Made by a program: the position numbers and the translations under genes. From the NCBI GenBank assembly GCA_030549175.1, contig JAUKUA010000006.1:4278001-4342000 (forward strand): DNA of 64,000 nt, in the 5' to 3' direction. Below the pieces are notes generated by a model that was not told the origin of the DNA, did not search any database, and saw only the letters and a program-made list of their open reading frames with translations. This stretch comes from Lasiosphaeris hirsuta (lineage: Eukaryota; Ascomycota; Sordariomycetes; Sordariales; Lasiosphaeriaceae). Below, piece by piece: positions 44,733 to 57,600 of this stretch; position 1 is the stretch's first letter, and every line of letters begins with the position of its first letter.

Positions 44733-47700
44733 GGTGGAAGATAGGGTTGATTGATGTCGTGTTTGGATATCTGGCGGCTTCCGTTTGACGAGACGTTGTG
44801 GCCGCGATGGCAGCGAACATTTATGTACTATTATACTTCAAATTCCTCAAGTTGCGCAACTGCGCAAAACGAAAATGATGCGAGTGCTTGGCTGCCTTGA
44901 CCGGCTGTGGCCTTCAGCCTATCACAATTGAGGAGGGAAAGCGGGGAGAGTTGGAATCTCGCAGCCGTCTTCATACCTGTAACCTCACGAGACTGTCAAA
45001 AAAAGCTCATAGCACTCTACTATGCCAACCGTCACTTTCTATTTCCATGGGGACATGTTGGCGGGGGGGGGGGGCGCCGGTTAGCTCATTGTAGATAGAG
45101 GAAAGGCCTCTTAAATACGAATCAGACCTTTTTAAATGCTTCAATACCATTTCTAATCCTATGAAGGCTTCATCAGGGCTTTGATATCCCTCTTTATGGG
45201 GGGTACTCTGCGCTTACCTGTTTTTTATGTATAGTAAATTTAGGGGGCCACAGGAGAAAGTGACGATCGGTATAGTAGAATGTTCTGGACTTCTCTTTAG
45301 ATGTATCTTTGAGACTCCCCCTTTTTCGAGTTAGAGGAGCCTGTAGGAGCCATGTCAATTTCTCAATTCAAATTTTTGAACAGCTAGTGTCTAGCGCCTG
45401 TCCTTACTTGCCAAGCGCTTTGGTTGTGTTGGACGCAAGCCAGAGAGCGATTCTTCTCTGCCTGGCTTCCAAGTCACTTTCCATGCAACTCGGGCACTGC
45501 ATGGCCATTGCAGGAAGGAAACCTTTCCCGACAAAAAAGGGAAGATACTATCTCAGTTTGCTCACAAAGGATTCCAGTCCTCCTGGAGTTTGAATTAGGT
45601 ATAGTACTGCTTCGAGCTCTGTGCGAAATCTTTTGCTCTCTCAATAAAGCTACTAGGGGAGGTTGTTCATAGCTGTGAGAATAGCAGCCTAGTTACCTAA
45701 GCTGGATTTTACAGGTTTGGCTGTCCCGCAGGAACGGAGTGGCGCAGCGGAATCCCCGTGGCATTTTTTTGCGCAATCCGTTCAAGACTAAAAACGTAAA
45801 AGTAGAAATAATTGGAAGAAAACGGGACACCGATGTCTCGGCTGGGTCTGAGTCGTCTCGTCTTTGATTCTCGGCTTGAGCCGCGAGCTAGGAGGGATGA
45901 CGTGACGAGAACAGGCAAAGGGCTTGGCCAATCAGCGTTGCCAGCCGCTAAAAATTGGAAAGGGGTTAGGGGTCTCAGCCCTACCAGCCCCAATTCCTGG
46001 TGGCTTGGTACATAAATGTATTACCTAAGGTATGCCACAAAGAACCGCACACAAAGTTTTGATTTTTAAATGAACTCACCATTCATACGTCTGGGTTCAG
46101 GCAGTCGGGTGCCATGCGCAAACGCGCGGGAAAAAAAAAAAAAAAAAAGAAGAGAATGGGCACAGAAGATCGGCGCGGGATTCTGCCCGCGTCCCAAAGC
46201 AAGGGAGTCCCGCCCGTTTTGCGGGAGGCGGCAGCGGGAGGATGGCGCCGTGCGTAGTGTCGATCATGGGCCCTCGTCCGGCGGTAAAGGCCGCTGGAGT
46301 GGCATCGCGGCAGTGCAGCGGCATGCAAGAAAAAAAAAAAAAATACAAAAAAACCAAATGCCCCTCTTCTCCGCAAAAAAGGCCAATATTGGCGTGGATG
46401 ACGGGCACCTACTAGACCGGGAGCTGGGATCCAGATGCAGCCTGCCATGGGTGATCGCATCCTCGGCGATTGTAAGGCCGGGGGGATTGGCACATTGGGA
46501 ATAACAACACAAGAACCGTCTGTTGGTTTCAGGGTCGCAGCGAGGCTTTTCCTCCCAGCAGAGGGCTAATGCAAGGTACGGGCGCTGCGGGCTGCCCACA
46601 CCTCATGCTTTCGACCTGCTGGAAATTGTTCGCTGCTGCGGGCCTGCGGGCGCACCCTGAGAGGGCTCCAGCTCTCCCTCATGAGTGGATGGCACGGTGG
46701 TCCCTGCCGGAAGCTAGCATGCCACCATGGCTCACCCTCCACCGTCCCGTAAATCCCGTAAATCCCGGGACTGCGCGCACTGCGAAGATCACGCTGCGAG
46801 CCGAGGGCATCTACGAATATCTGTTGGCCTGTTTGTCCGGGGGGGGGGGCGACGAGCCAGCCGACAGCCGGCCGCCACACTTCCTTTTTCATGTGCAGCA
46901 AGCAGCACCCAGCAGCAAGCAGCACCCACCAGCAGCAGCAGCAGCAGTCCATCTTGTATCACCATGGCCGCCGCCGAGCCATGACTTGCTGTGTTGCAGT
47001 CCACCCGTTCTCATTCGCGGCGGTCTCGCGTAGGCTGCAAATTGACCTCTCCATTTTCGCAACATTATGCCGACCAGATCGCAAATCCGATCAGCTAGCA
47101 CAGAGATCTGTTGGGGGTTGGGGGGGGGGTTATGGACCGATATGGACGGACCAGGATGACGGGAGTCATCTTTCTTTTTGAATGATATCATATGATATCA
47201 TGCTGGATATGCCCGTTGTTGTGTGTTTGTGCCCGTTTGCTTTGCGGGCGGTCGCAGTGTGCGCGCAGCGTTTTACCAAGCAGAGACACCCCGGAGCCGA
47301 GAGCAGGGCAGCGCCATCGGGATAAATGGGCTCGGCGGCCGTCATCGGCAACCCAAAGAGCAAATTGATGATTAATTGTCCCGGAGGGCCTGACCGAAGC
47401 ACCCGATCAATGCTACCGTGTCAGATCTGGGTAGCTTGAGCTCTGGCCATGTTGCGACAAGGTGCAGACAAGGTGCAGCCTAGAGGTGAATCGCCTTACC
47501 GAGCAGGGCCAGAGATGCCGGAGACGGCGATCGAGAGCCCAAGTGGGTGACTCGTTACTAAAGCTGGCATCGAAACATGGAGCAACGTCACCAGACCGAT
47601 ATCGTCGGGCCTCAAGTTGGTCCAGCTTTTTCCAACTGGAGTCCGACACGGGCAAGTGTCTTTTTTTCGGGGGGAGGGGAGGGAGGGGTTTGGGAGCTGC

Positions 47701-49891
47701 CCAACCTACCCTCGCCAACCACATCGCGCCAGACCCCTGCCAAACTGCCAAACGTGGCATCGAGCGCATCGAGATGGTCTTGCTGTCTCCGTCTACGGCC
47801 CTGCATTTGGGCGAGGTGCGAGGTGCGGTCCTGCCCGCTCACCTTGCTGGCGCTGTTCTGGAAGCCGCTCCGCGAGTTGTTCGTTGGCCCAGGATTCGCT
47901 GTACGCAGCGCTGAAATGAATGTTTATGCGATGTGGCTTTTGCCTGGGGATCTCATGGCGAGAGGGCGGAACTAGTGCAGAGGAGAACTGGTGCAGAGAT
48001 GCAACGGCGCGACGGCACACTGCCGTGTGCCTTGCCTGACTTATGTCAGGCCGCCTGTGCTTCTGATGGGGACTGGGGAACTCTATTAAGATTTTCCAAA
48101 AGAGAAATCCCCCGGGATTGCAATGCATTGCCTTCAAATCCAAATCCAATCCCGGCTCCTGGAAATGGAATCCTTTTTGATGTGAGATGGGGAACATGGC
48201 CCCTCGCTGGCCACAGCGCGCAGGCCCCCCCAAATCGACGGAGCCCAACAGCATGTAAATGTGTGTTTTTGTGTTTCTGTGTTCCCAGACGGGCAAGTGA
48301 GGATGGTCCTGGTGCTGGCCATCTGACCGTGGTTTGAGCGACGGCCCCAACACATCTATGCTCGTTTCGGATGCCCGCCTTGCCATCGCCGGTGAAATGT
48401 CGCGGGGTCATTGCATCGCCCGGTGCGATGTCCTGAAGGTGCGTCCAGGGCGTCCAGGGCATTCCGGACTGCGGCTCTGCTACGGGCTTGTTTATTCCCT
48501 GGTCGGTTTTCCGCGGTACTTCCTGTCGCTCATGCCGCGGGGGATGTAATAGAAATGCTAAATACCTTCCTAGCTGCGCTGCGCTGCGCTGCGTGACGGC
48601 GGCTGCCAACGGGGTAGCTTCTGCCTCTCGTCTGGCTTCCCACCTTCTTGACGAGCGAAGCGGCGGCGCGGGCGTAATAATATCATGCGCCATAGATATC
48701 GGGGCGCCAAGGCCCCGACTGTTGCATAGATGCCTGATTTTGCTGCATGTATGCCTCAGACGCCTGAAGTGCAAGGCAGCAACGCCAGGGGTCTCAGATT
48801 TACGCAGGCGCACTGCCAGGAGCGTTCCAGAAACTGCGCACACAATCCAGCGAAGCTTCAGAGCCTGGTAGAGAGCATCCCCAATCACTTTGGGCTCCTG
48901 TGCTCCCCCCCCCCATACGTTCAAGCGTCGCCGAAAACTCGAAAACTCCCAACCCCCGTCCTCCTCTCTCTTCTTCTTCTCTGCCTCTGCCTCACACACA
49001 CGATCCCCCCCCTGCCACGCGGTATTCTCCCTCCCCCGACAGACGCCATTTTGATGTTCCAAGCGTCGCCGCCTCGACCATCACCGAATTTGCCGGATTG
49101 GCCCTGGAGAGTCGTGGGAGCGGACGACAATTGCGCTGATTGCCAGAGGCGAGCAGTAGCGGGACCTGGAAGAGGAAGCGAGAGCGCGAGTCCACTGCTC
49201 GTGGCCGCCCCAACCCAGCACTGTCATCAGCAGCAGCAGCAGCAGCAGGACATCGACCACATCGACCCCTTCGACCGTGACCACAACCGCGACCGGCACG
49301 ACCAACACCAACACCGGGCGATACCAGCGTCCGCACCAGCACCAGAGGCAGAGCCAGCGCCGGTGCAGTTCGCGTGGTGCACACACTCTCTCGCTGCTCA
49401 AGTCGCTCCGCCCACGCTTTGGCCCAGCCCCCGTTTCTCCAGCTGGCTGCCGCCATTCGACATTCGACGCACTTCTCATCCCATAACCTCCTCCCTCAGC
49501 CGTCGCAGCGGTCGCACCCTCACATAATCGACACCACCTCCGGTAGACAATCACGCCGCCGTCGTCGCCTGCGACTGCGTCCTGGACTCTCTCTTTTTTG
49601 TCGCCGTCGAGCTGGCTGGCTTTCCTGCCCGTGCTCGCAAACCCGTCGTGGACACGTCCCACCGCCCTGCCGGATTTAAGCGCACCGCGTGCACACGGGT
49701 GGCGACCGAGACCCCCATTTTGCAATCTGCCCATAATTGCATCCTCGTCACACCCGCCACACACCACTTCCGCAATCTCGACATAACCTTACCTTATCAG
49801 ACACGCCACCGAAACACTCTTGCGCGTGCACCACAACATCGCTAGCTTAACCACGCCGCAGCAGACCGTCGTCTGCAACACGCCGTGAACC
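44733..49891. other. 5.2-kb gene-free region upstream of som1
   Basis: No supportable gene. It holds the MITE-like element (45.01-45.28 kb), A-rich runs (46.13 and 46.33 kb), G runs (46.84 and 47.13 kb), a CAG-type run (46.93 kb) and a GCGCT repeat (48.57 kb). From about 48.9 kb the sequence becomes pyrimidine- and CA-rich, which fits a long 5' leader for som1. Confidence 0.55.
45013..45282. mobile_element. MITE-like element with terminal inverted repeats
   Basis: About 270 bp bounded by inverted repeats. The left end starts CACTCTACTATGCC and the right end, read inward on the other strand, starts CATTCTACTATACC; both continue with CGTCACTTTCT (24 of 28 positions agree). There is no reading frame inside, but a G12 run (45063..45074). 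I do not see a clear TA target duplication. The size and lack of coding fit a non-autonomous DNA element. Confidence 0.6.
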
Positions 49892-52605
49892 ATGAACAAC
49901 ATGGCTAACATGGCCAATATGAACCCCATGGGCGGTCCGGTTGGCGCTCCGATGCCCATGATGAATAATAGCGGCGCGCTTCCGCCCCAGGGCGGCCAGA
50001 GACACCAGGCCAATGACTCAAATCGAACGTTGCTCAACACCTACATCTACGAGTACTTTATACGCAATGGAATGTACGACTGTGCGCGCCAGGTGATTCA
50101 ATACGATCCCAACATCAACGTGAAGAAGGACAGCCCCGGCGGACGACGTGATGAGGGTGGAAACATCGTCGGAAATGGCCTCGGCGATGACCCCATGGAT
50201 ACGGACACCAAGGACGGTCTCGACCAGAAGCGCCCAGATGACCTGCCCGCGCCCAACGTACCAAACCTCCTCCCCGATAGCTGCTTTCTCTACGAGTGGT
50301 TCTGCCTGTTTTGGGACGTGTTCAACTCGCAGAAGGGCAAGGGATCCTCCAACCAGGTCAATCAATATGTCCAACACACTCAGGTATGTACATGGGCGAA
50401 ACAGGCATATGAACCGGGCTGGGATGGCGCAGGCTAACTCTTACCTAGCAACAATCCCGTCTTCGCCAGGAAGCGCAACAGACCATGCTACGAAACATTC
50501 GCCCCCCCGAGGCGTTTGCTGCGCAGCAGCAATACCAGCAGCACATGATGCGAGGCATGCAAAATGGAGCCATGAACATGAACATGAAGCCGGGAAATCC
50601 TCTTCAGAGGGCAGCCATGGCGAACAACAAGTAAGCCATTGCGATTTCCCCTGCGCGTTGCAACGTTGCGCCTGTCTTTGCTAACCTTACGGTACCTCGC
50701 AGTCCTCAGATGCAGATGCTCCAGCAAAAGGCCGCTGGCCAGATGCAGCGAGATCCTTCGGATATGGACGGCTCTCGGGTAAGACCTGCATCCCCGGGTT
50801 CCAACGATAACGCGCCATCGCCATCGAAGCGTCCGCGTCTTGATGGAGGAGCTCCTTTTCCTGGCCAGGTCATGATGCCAAATGGGCGACCAGCACAAGT
50901 AATGCCGGGCCAGCAGCAGGTAGGAAACGGCCCCGACACAGCGCGAGCAATGTTCTTCCACAATGGCATCAGCCTCAACCCGGCTTCGCTGAATCCTGAC
51001 CATCTCCAGGCCTTTGTCTCTGCAACTCCAAACCTACAAGCCAAGAATATTGCCTCGTACTCGGCTAACCTCCAACAGCACCACGGTAACCAAATGCCCA
51101 ACAAGCCCATGGCCAATGCTGGCGGCCCTCAACCCCAGGGCTCCCCCATGGTGCAGCAGGGACCGAATGGTGCGGCTCTCGAGCAATTCTACAACCCCGG
51201 CGATATCGCTCCCAACATGAGGCCAGGCCCAGGCGCCCAAGCCACTGGAAGCAACCATGCCCTGCAAGATTACCAAATGCAGCTGATGCTGCTCGAGCAG
51301 CAAAACAAGAAGCGGCTCATGATGGCTCGTCAGGAGCAGGACATTACCGGCGGCAGCATGCAGCGTCCAGACGGTCCTGGTGGTCCCGGAGGCCCCGGCG
51401 CGCCCCCCGGACCCGGTGGTCAAAACTTCCAAGGTACCTCGCCTCCTGGCGGTCGAAACGGCGCCTCCCCCAATCCTTCGGAGCAGATGAAGCGCGGCAG
51501 CCAGCAAATGGGCAATGCCGCCAATATGGGATCACCGCTACCCGACGGCAGTGTGCAGTCACGGAGCTCGCCGAGCTCGATGAACTTCATGGGCGGCGGC
51601 AACATGGATCCAAATGGCGGGGGACCGCAATTCTTCAAGAATGACGGCATGCACATGAACATGGCGGGCCAGATCAACGGTAACATGCGGCCGCCGAGTT
51701 CGCACCCTGGCCAGCCCTTCAGTGGCCAGATGACGCAGCAGCAACAGCAGATGATGCAGGCGCGTGCACAGCAACAAGCAGCACAGCAGCAAGCGGCGGG
51801 CCAAGGAGGCCCGGGAATGCAGTGGCAGCAAAACGGTCCGAACGGTCAAATGCCCGGTCAGGGTCCTCAGCCCCAGGTTCAAGGCACGCCGCAACAACGC
51901 GCCATGCCCCCACCGCCGTCCGCGCCGGCAGCGGCTACGGCGGCCGCCAACTCTCGAAACACGACATCATCGCCCCAAACGAGCACCGCCGCGCCGCCAA
52001 CGCCGCAGCAGGGTAACAAACCAGCGCCGAAGAAGAAGGACACCAAGAATGCCAAGAGCAAGGTACGTAACCCATCACTGGGACGGGCTCGTGTTGCTGC
52101 CCCTAACACCATCCAGGCTGCCACGCAGAAGAAGGCAGGTCCAAATCTCAACGCAGGAACAACGCCTGCGGCGGAGGCCGACCCTCCTCAGGAAACCCCA
52201 ACACCAGCGACCCCCATTACCCCCATCAACCCACAAAGCTTTGGCAAGAACCAGAACGTCAACGCCGCTCAGGCAGTCCCCAACGGACAGCCCGCCGCGT
52301 CGGCACCGCCCCAAGCAGTGGCTCCTGTCGCCGCTCAAACGCACACTGATCCGAACAGGGGACCCAACTTTATGGACCCCGCCGGACCACTGGTGAGCTC
52401 AGTCTGGAACACACGCGCCTCGGCTTCGACTAACCCGCCGCAGGACTTCTCGATGGATTTTGCCAACCCGCTCACATCCGGCGATGTCTTGACCGATTTC
52501 GACTTTGACTCCTTTCTGCACGACACCAATGGTGGGGAAGACGCCGGGTTTGGCTTCGACCCCGGCGCCTTCTCAATGGAGGGAGGCGAGATCGGGGCGG
52601 AATAG
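49892..52605 (+). CDS. som1: Som1/Flo8 LisH-domain transcriptional regulator, five exons
   Basis: Predicted 823-aa nuclear regulator. In Magnaporthe (Som1), Aspergillus (SomA) and yeast (Flo8), this family acts downstream of cAMP-PKA in adhesion, morphogenesis and conidiation. Exons are 49892..50383, 50449..50630, 50703..52062, 52117..52392 and 52444..52605. Introns 3 (54 nt) and 4 (51 nt) are in frame and lack stops, but have full GTACGT/GTGAGC donors, CTAAC branches and CAG acceptors. The LisH motif is TLLNTYIYEYFIRNGMYDC (residues about 46-65), followed by the conserved LPDSCFLYEWFCLFWDVFN. The rest is Gln/Pro/Gly/Met-rich with SPSKRPRLDG as a likely nuclear signal. The acidic C-terminus (GDVLTDFDFDSFLHD) resembles an activation domain. 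Confidence 0.93.
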
Positions 52606-54672
52606 GAGTTCGCCTTATTTTCTCCATGACTTTTGTGCGGCCTAGAGCAAGCGGAATCGGCAGGCGGCATCTCTTTGATGGGGCATACATCCATGGCGTT
52701 CCTGGAATCTTCACGGCGCATCATTCCGGTGGCTTCTCACACACGGCGAGGGCCTGTTGTACCGATAACACATTACCACTCCAAAATTCCATGACTCGGC
52801 GGACTCGCTCCCCACCCTAGCCCGCCAAGGCAGTAGCAACGATAACATCTTTGCCTACGAATCGCCGCTTCCTCAACGGATCGGTTCAGGAAACCGGCAC
52901 ACCGATCGCCAATTTGCGCGCCGTTTCACAGGCTCATACTTCTTCATACGGGGCGGGTTTTGCAAATCGGCCCCCGAGTTACCGTGTGCTTCTTTTTGGG
53001 CGTTTGTTTTTTTTTTACCTCGGTGACCATACACCCACGTCACCTTGGGCGAACTAACCTTGACCAATCGACTTGGCTGCCCTCTTACCGAACAACGCAT
53101 TGTCATTTCGGTTCATTTTCAATTTTTTTTTTCGCCTTTGAGAAGGCTGGTTCGAGCTGGATGCGGTGTCTGGTTGGCTTTGCATGCATGGTTGTCGTCG
53201 GTCTTGCAAGTTTTTAAGACCGTGCAACCCTTGAATCCCCTTAATACCACCACTATATCCCGCAACCCTTTTCTTACGTGTCCCTTGTCCTCGTTGGGGA
53301 AGAAAAGTTGTCCTTTTGTTTGGTTGCCTGGATCTGAATCCTTGCCTTTTGCTTTTATTTTTGACCGAGGAGGGGAGATTTAGACGAAGAAGCCGTCGAC
53401 CCACGAAACAGAGGCGGGGAAAAAAACACGACTAAGGCTGGAACGTTACGAGTCCGACCAAGATTCACGCACACACACACGTATGAGGAGGGGAAGGGGT
53501 TAGCCCGACGCGATTGTTTTGGCTGGGAACGGTGGCCCGTTTTCCAGACTGTCGTCTTTGTTTGTTTACGCTGTTTTTGCGTGGTGTTTCGTCGTTTTAG
53601 TTATCTCCCAGCGCGGATGATTTTCAGGCGGAGGATGGATTTCTGTATTTACTACTTCTGAACTGGCTCACATTAACTGCGGTTTCTGTCGGAGTCGTTA
53701 CGGGGGAATGGGATGTCTTTTTTCGCCGCTGACTGCTTTTTCTTCTCTTTGCATGCTGTGAGGAAGGGCGGGATGGGATTTTATGGCCGCGGGGGGTAGA
53801 TGGGACGGGGGCGGTCGGGAGGAGCTAGATGAAAAGGCCTCTCACCCTCGTTCCTGCCCCGCGGCTGGCTATGATTTGTGAAGACTTTTTGGTCGGTTCC
53901 CTTGGGGGCGTGGGGCGTGGGGCGTGAGGGCGTCGCGTACGATGTGACACAACTTAGTCTTTTTTTCCCCCTCTTCCTGCGGGTTCATTCTCTCATCATT
54001 GTTCATGGTCATTGGCTGTTGGATCGCTGTACCCCCTCCGTGTGAAATTAGCTGTGGTTTGAAATATCATGTGTGCTTTTGAGATGCTCAAAACATGGTT
54101 CATGAGATGCAAGTGGTAAACTTTACGTTGCGACTGTACATGTCTATCGTAAGTCTATAAAAACACTTGTCGGATGGGTTGCATAGTGGAATTGCTTTGA
54201 GATTAGCTCCCTGACGGGAACCCCCGCCTCTGCCTTCCTGCGATCTCGTTCCACTCTGTACCATGCAGGGGGTGGCACAACCCCTCCCAAACCACTTCTT
54301 ATCCAGACGCCACGTAAATGGTGTATTGTTATTGCATGGAATCTCGTGGATGCTATAGGGTAATACCTCCGTCAATATGTGCTTAGTAGCAATGTCCATG
54401 GTACCGTGTATGTCCTTCGTGTAATACCTTGTTGGGTCAATCCCGATGGATCGGCCCAGAGTGAAAACGGCGCGCGCCAGAGAACCGCCAGCCTGCTTGT
54501 CCCCAACCATCCCTGTCCTATATGTATATCCGTCCCCCCATTTTCATGTATATCCCAAGCCATTACAAAACGCCCGAGGAAACAAAAGCAGTCAAAACTC
54601 CCATCATCTCCTCCTCGGCCCTCGTCTCCTTGGCGTGGCCCTTTCCGGCCACGCTTCTGCGTAGATGGGCGC
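52606..54672. other. 2-kb convergent intergenic region
   Basis: Between the 3' ends of som1 and the phytochrome gene. T-rich stretches near 53.0, 53.1 and 53.96 kb and a triple GGGGCGT repeat near 53.905-53.925 kb. No gene seen. Confidence 0.55.
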
Positions 54673-57600
54673 CTAGCTAACCTGCCGTGGACTTGGGGCC
54701 GGCGATCCAAGGCTTTCTAGATTTCCTAGGGTCGTCGGGGACAAAGCCACACCTTGCACTTTCGTCGGCAACTCTCCTTTTGTCGAAACCTCCTCGGGAG
54801 GCAGCCCCTCAGCAATGCCCTCAGCAGCCCTCTCGATAACGCCTTCACCGGCTGATTCCTGCGGGGTCGCCACATGAGCTGATTCTGAAGAAGGCACGCT
54901 GACCACCTGAGCGACAGCCTCGTCCTTGACCCCTCGAGGCGTCTGCTCAGTCGGGGGTTGCTGAAAAACACTGCTGTTCCTCGGCGACGGGTCCAGCAAG
55001 TTACTCGGCGAGCCGTCCATGATCCCCTCACCCAGCTCGCGCCAGGGCGAGAGCGGGTCTTCGACCCACGAGCCAGGATAATATCCCGGCGTGGTGCTCT
55101 GTAGCTCGCGGGCTGGGAACCAGCCTCCCAGCTCAAAGTGAGCGTCGTCGTACACACACATATGGCGTGTACCGGCATCCAACGCACCGGCGAGACAAGT
55201 CGCAACCCGCTTCATGTCGACGGGCTTGGGCATCCAGCCGTCGAAGCCGGCATCGATACACCGCTGCTCGTCTCCGCGGCGGAGCATGCCTGAGACGGCG
55301 AAGATGGGGGTGCGCCCGCACGACTGGACGGCGCGAGAGGGCGTTGGGTTGTTGTGCTCTTGCTGGCGAATCATGCGGGCCGAGGCCCAACCGTCGACAA
55401 TGGGCATCTGCCAGGGTCGTCAGTATTTGAACAGCTAGGTCGAGCTCCTGGGTACAAGGGGACAAGGCTATTCTCACATTCAAATCCATCAAGACAAAAT
55501 CAACCGTCGCCTGGTTTGGCACAAACAGATTGAAGCACTCCTGTCCGTCCCGACTCACCAGCACCCGGTGCCCCATTTTGCTCAGCCGTCTCTTGAGGAT
55601 CTGCACGTTGATGATATTGTCGTCGGCTATGAGAATCGTGAAATAGTGCGTCGCCGGCATCTGATCTGCCTCCATTGGGGATTTGTTTGGTGTTGGTACA
55701 ACAATTGGCGGCGACGCTCCAACTCCCGAGGGGCCGACAGCAGCATTGACAGCGCCCGAAGTCATCTCCGCGATGAGGTCGGGCCGCTGCGGCGGCATAG
55801 GCAAGGCTGGGAGAGGCGATGCATCGCGGCGCGCAGCAAGCGATGGAGCTCGCGATGCTACGACAAAGGGAACCTCGATCGCAAAGGTTGACCCTTGGCC
55901 CTTTGTAGATGAGACCTTCAGCTGCCCGCTCCGCTGTTTCACGTATCGTGCAACAAATGCTAGCCCGACGCCAACTCGAAGCACGTCTTCTCGGAGTGCG
56001 ACTTGCTGTCCCAAAATCTCATCAAAATCTTCATCTGGGACTTGTTCAAATTCTTGAAACATATCGTCAAGCTCACGCTCCGTCAGCCCGGGCCCGGAAT
56101 CCGTGACAGCGATGCGCATAGTGGAATTGTTCGGCTTCCTCAGCACTTCAGCCCACTCGACAAGGACTCGCCCACTTCCCGTGTGCTCGATTGCGTTTGC
56201 GACAATAGTCTGGACAGTCCGTTGCAAGCTGGGAGGATCGCCACGCAAGTAGCGCGAAGGTCCTGGTGAGGTACGCGTGACTACTTCGACGCCTTTTTCT
56301 CGAGCAAGACGCTTCAGCGGGTCTAGAGCCTCTTCGATGCAGCTTGTGAGATCAAAGGGATCGCACAGCTGCGGTATAGACCCCGTCGTGCTACCTGTCA
56401 GGTTAAGAAGGTCGTCGATGACGTATATCAAGGATTTCGATGCCGTGTAGGATGCCGTGAGAGCCTGCTTGGTGCTTTGCTCAAGGGGCTTCTCCAGAGC
56501 CATTTCCAAATAGTTGATAACAGCGTTGAGTGGTGTTCGCACTGAAACTTCTGTCAGCTCAAAAATCACAGACAATATGTCACACAGTGCAGCGCCGGCT
56601 GGCCTTCATACCCTGGTGAGAGGCGTCGTGGAGGAGGAGCCTTTTGAGGCGGGTTTCCTTGACCGCGATCTCTTTTTCCCTCCAAACTCGGATGAAGCTG
56701 CCATAGACGAGCTGGGCCATGGCTGCGATATTTGCTGAATACAAAAGTCAGGTCGATTCTCAAAGTATATGCAGTGCCAAACCCACCCTGCTCCGGGGAC
56801 CAGCTTTTGCTGGTGCCGTGAACCACCTCTGTCCATTTCTTGAAGCTGTTGCGAGGTTGAAGAGTGCCAAACTTGCCAGCAAGGGAAGGTCTCCCGGCCC
56901 AGTGGACTTCCCGAAGTTGACTCCTGCGATAAAACACGACGCAGTCGTCGGTTGTCCCCGATAGGGGTATGTAGAGCACACCAGCGATCGCCTTGAAGCC
57001 AGATGGATAATGCAGATCCTTGAAGTCACCTGGGATGTTGCTCGAAAACAAAATCTTGCTCAAGCGCCGGAAAAACAAATACTGCAGCAGCGTTACAGCT
57101 TCGGTGTAGGACGCCAGCCGCCCGATCGTCCTGGCTTCCCCTTCAATGACCAAGAAGCCACAGTCGGCTTCAAAAAGTGTCAAGAGCTCGTCCGAAGAAG
57201 CTGTAATGCATTCGTTGGGGTTCTTTTTATCTTGCAACGTCTCAATAATGCGGCGAGCTTGGAGCTTGTCGGCGTTGAGAAGTTTCTCCAAGCACGTGGA
57301 AGCTGCTACTCCCACAAAGTAGGATAGCTCGCGAATGGAAAAGGGCACTCGGGTAGCCGTTGGGCCGTATGAATGACACACAATGAGGCCCCACAGATTT
57401 CCCTCCGACTCGAGCGACATGGACATGGAGGACCGGACCTCCATGTTAGCCAAGTACTTTAGATGGACGGGCGACATGGCGCGCAAGTATGCATGCGTGA
57501 GGTCGAGCGGCACAGCAATGTCCGATGCACTTCTGCCAACAAGTCGTGCGGTCTGCTGCGTTCTATCAAACAGAACGCGCACCTTGTTTATCATGTATAG

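Noticed and set aside
48730..49527. Plus-strand frame before som1
   Set aside because: Composition is His/Gln/Pro-rich and simple; more likely the 5' leader of som1.
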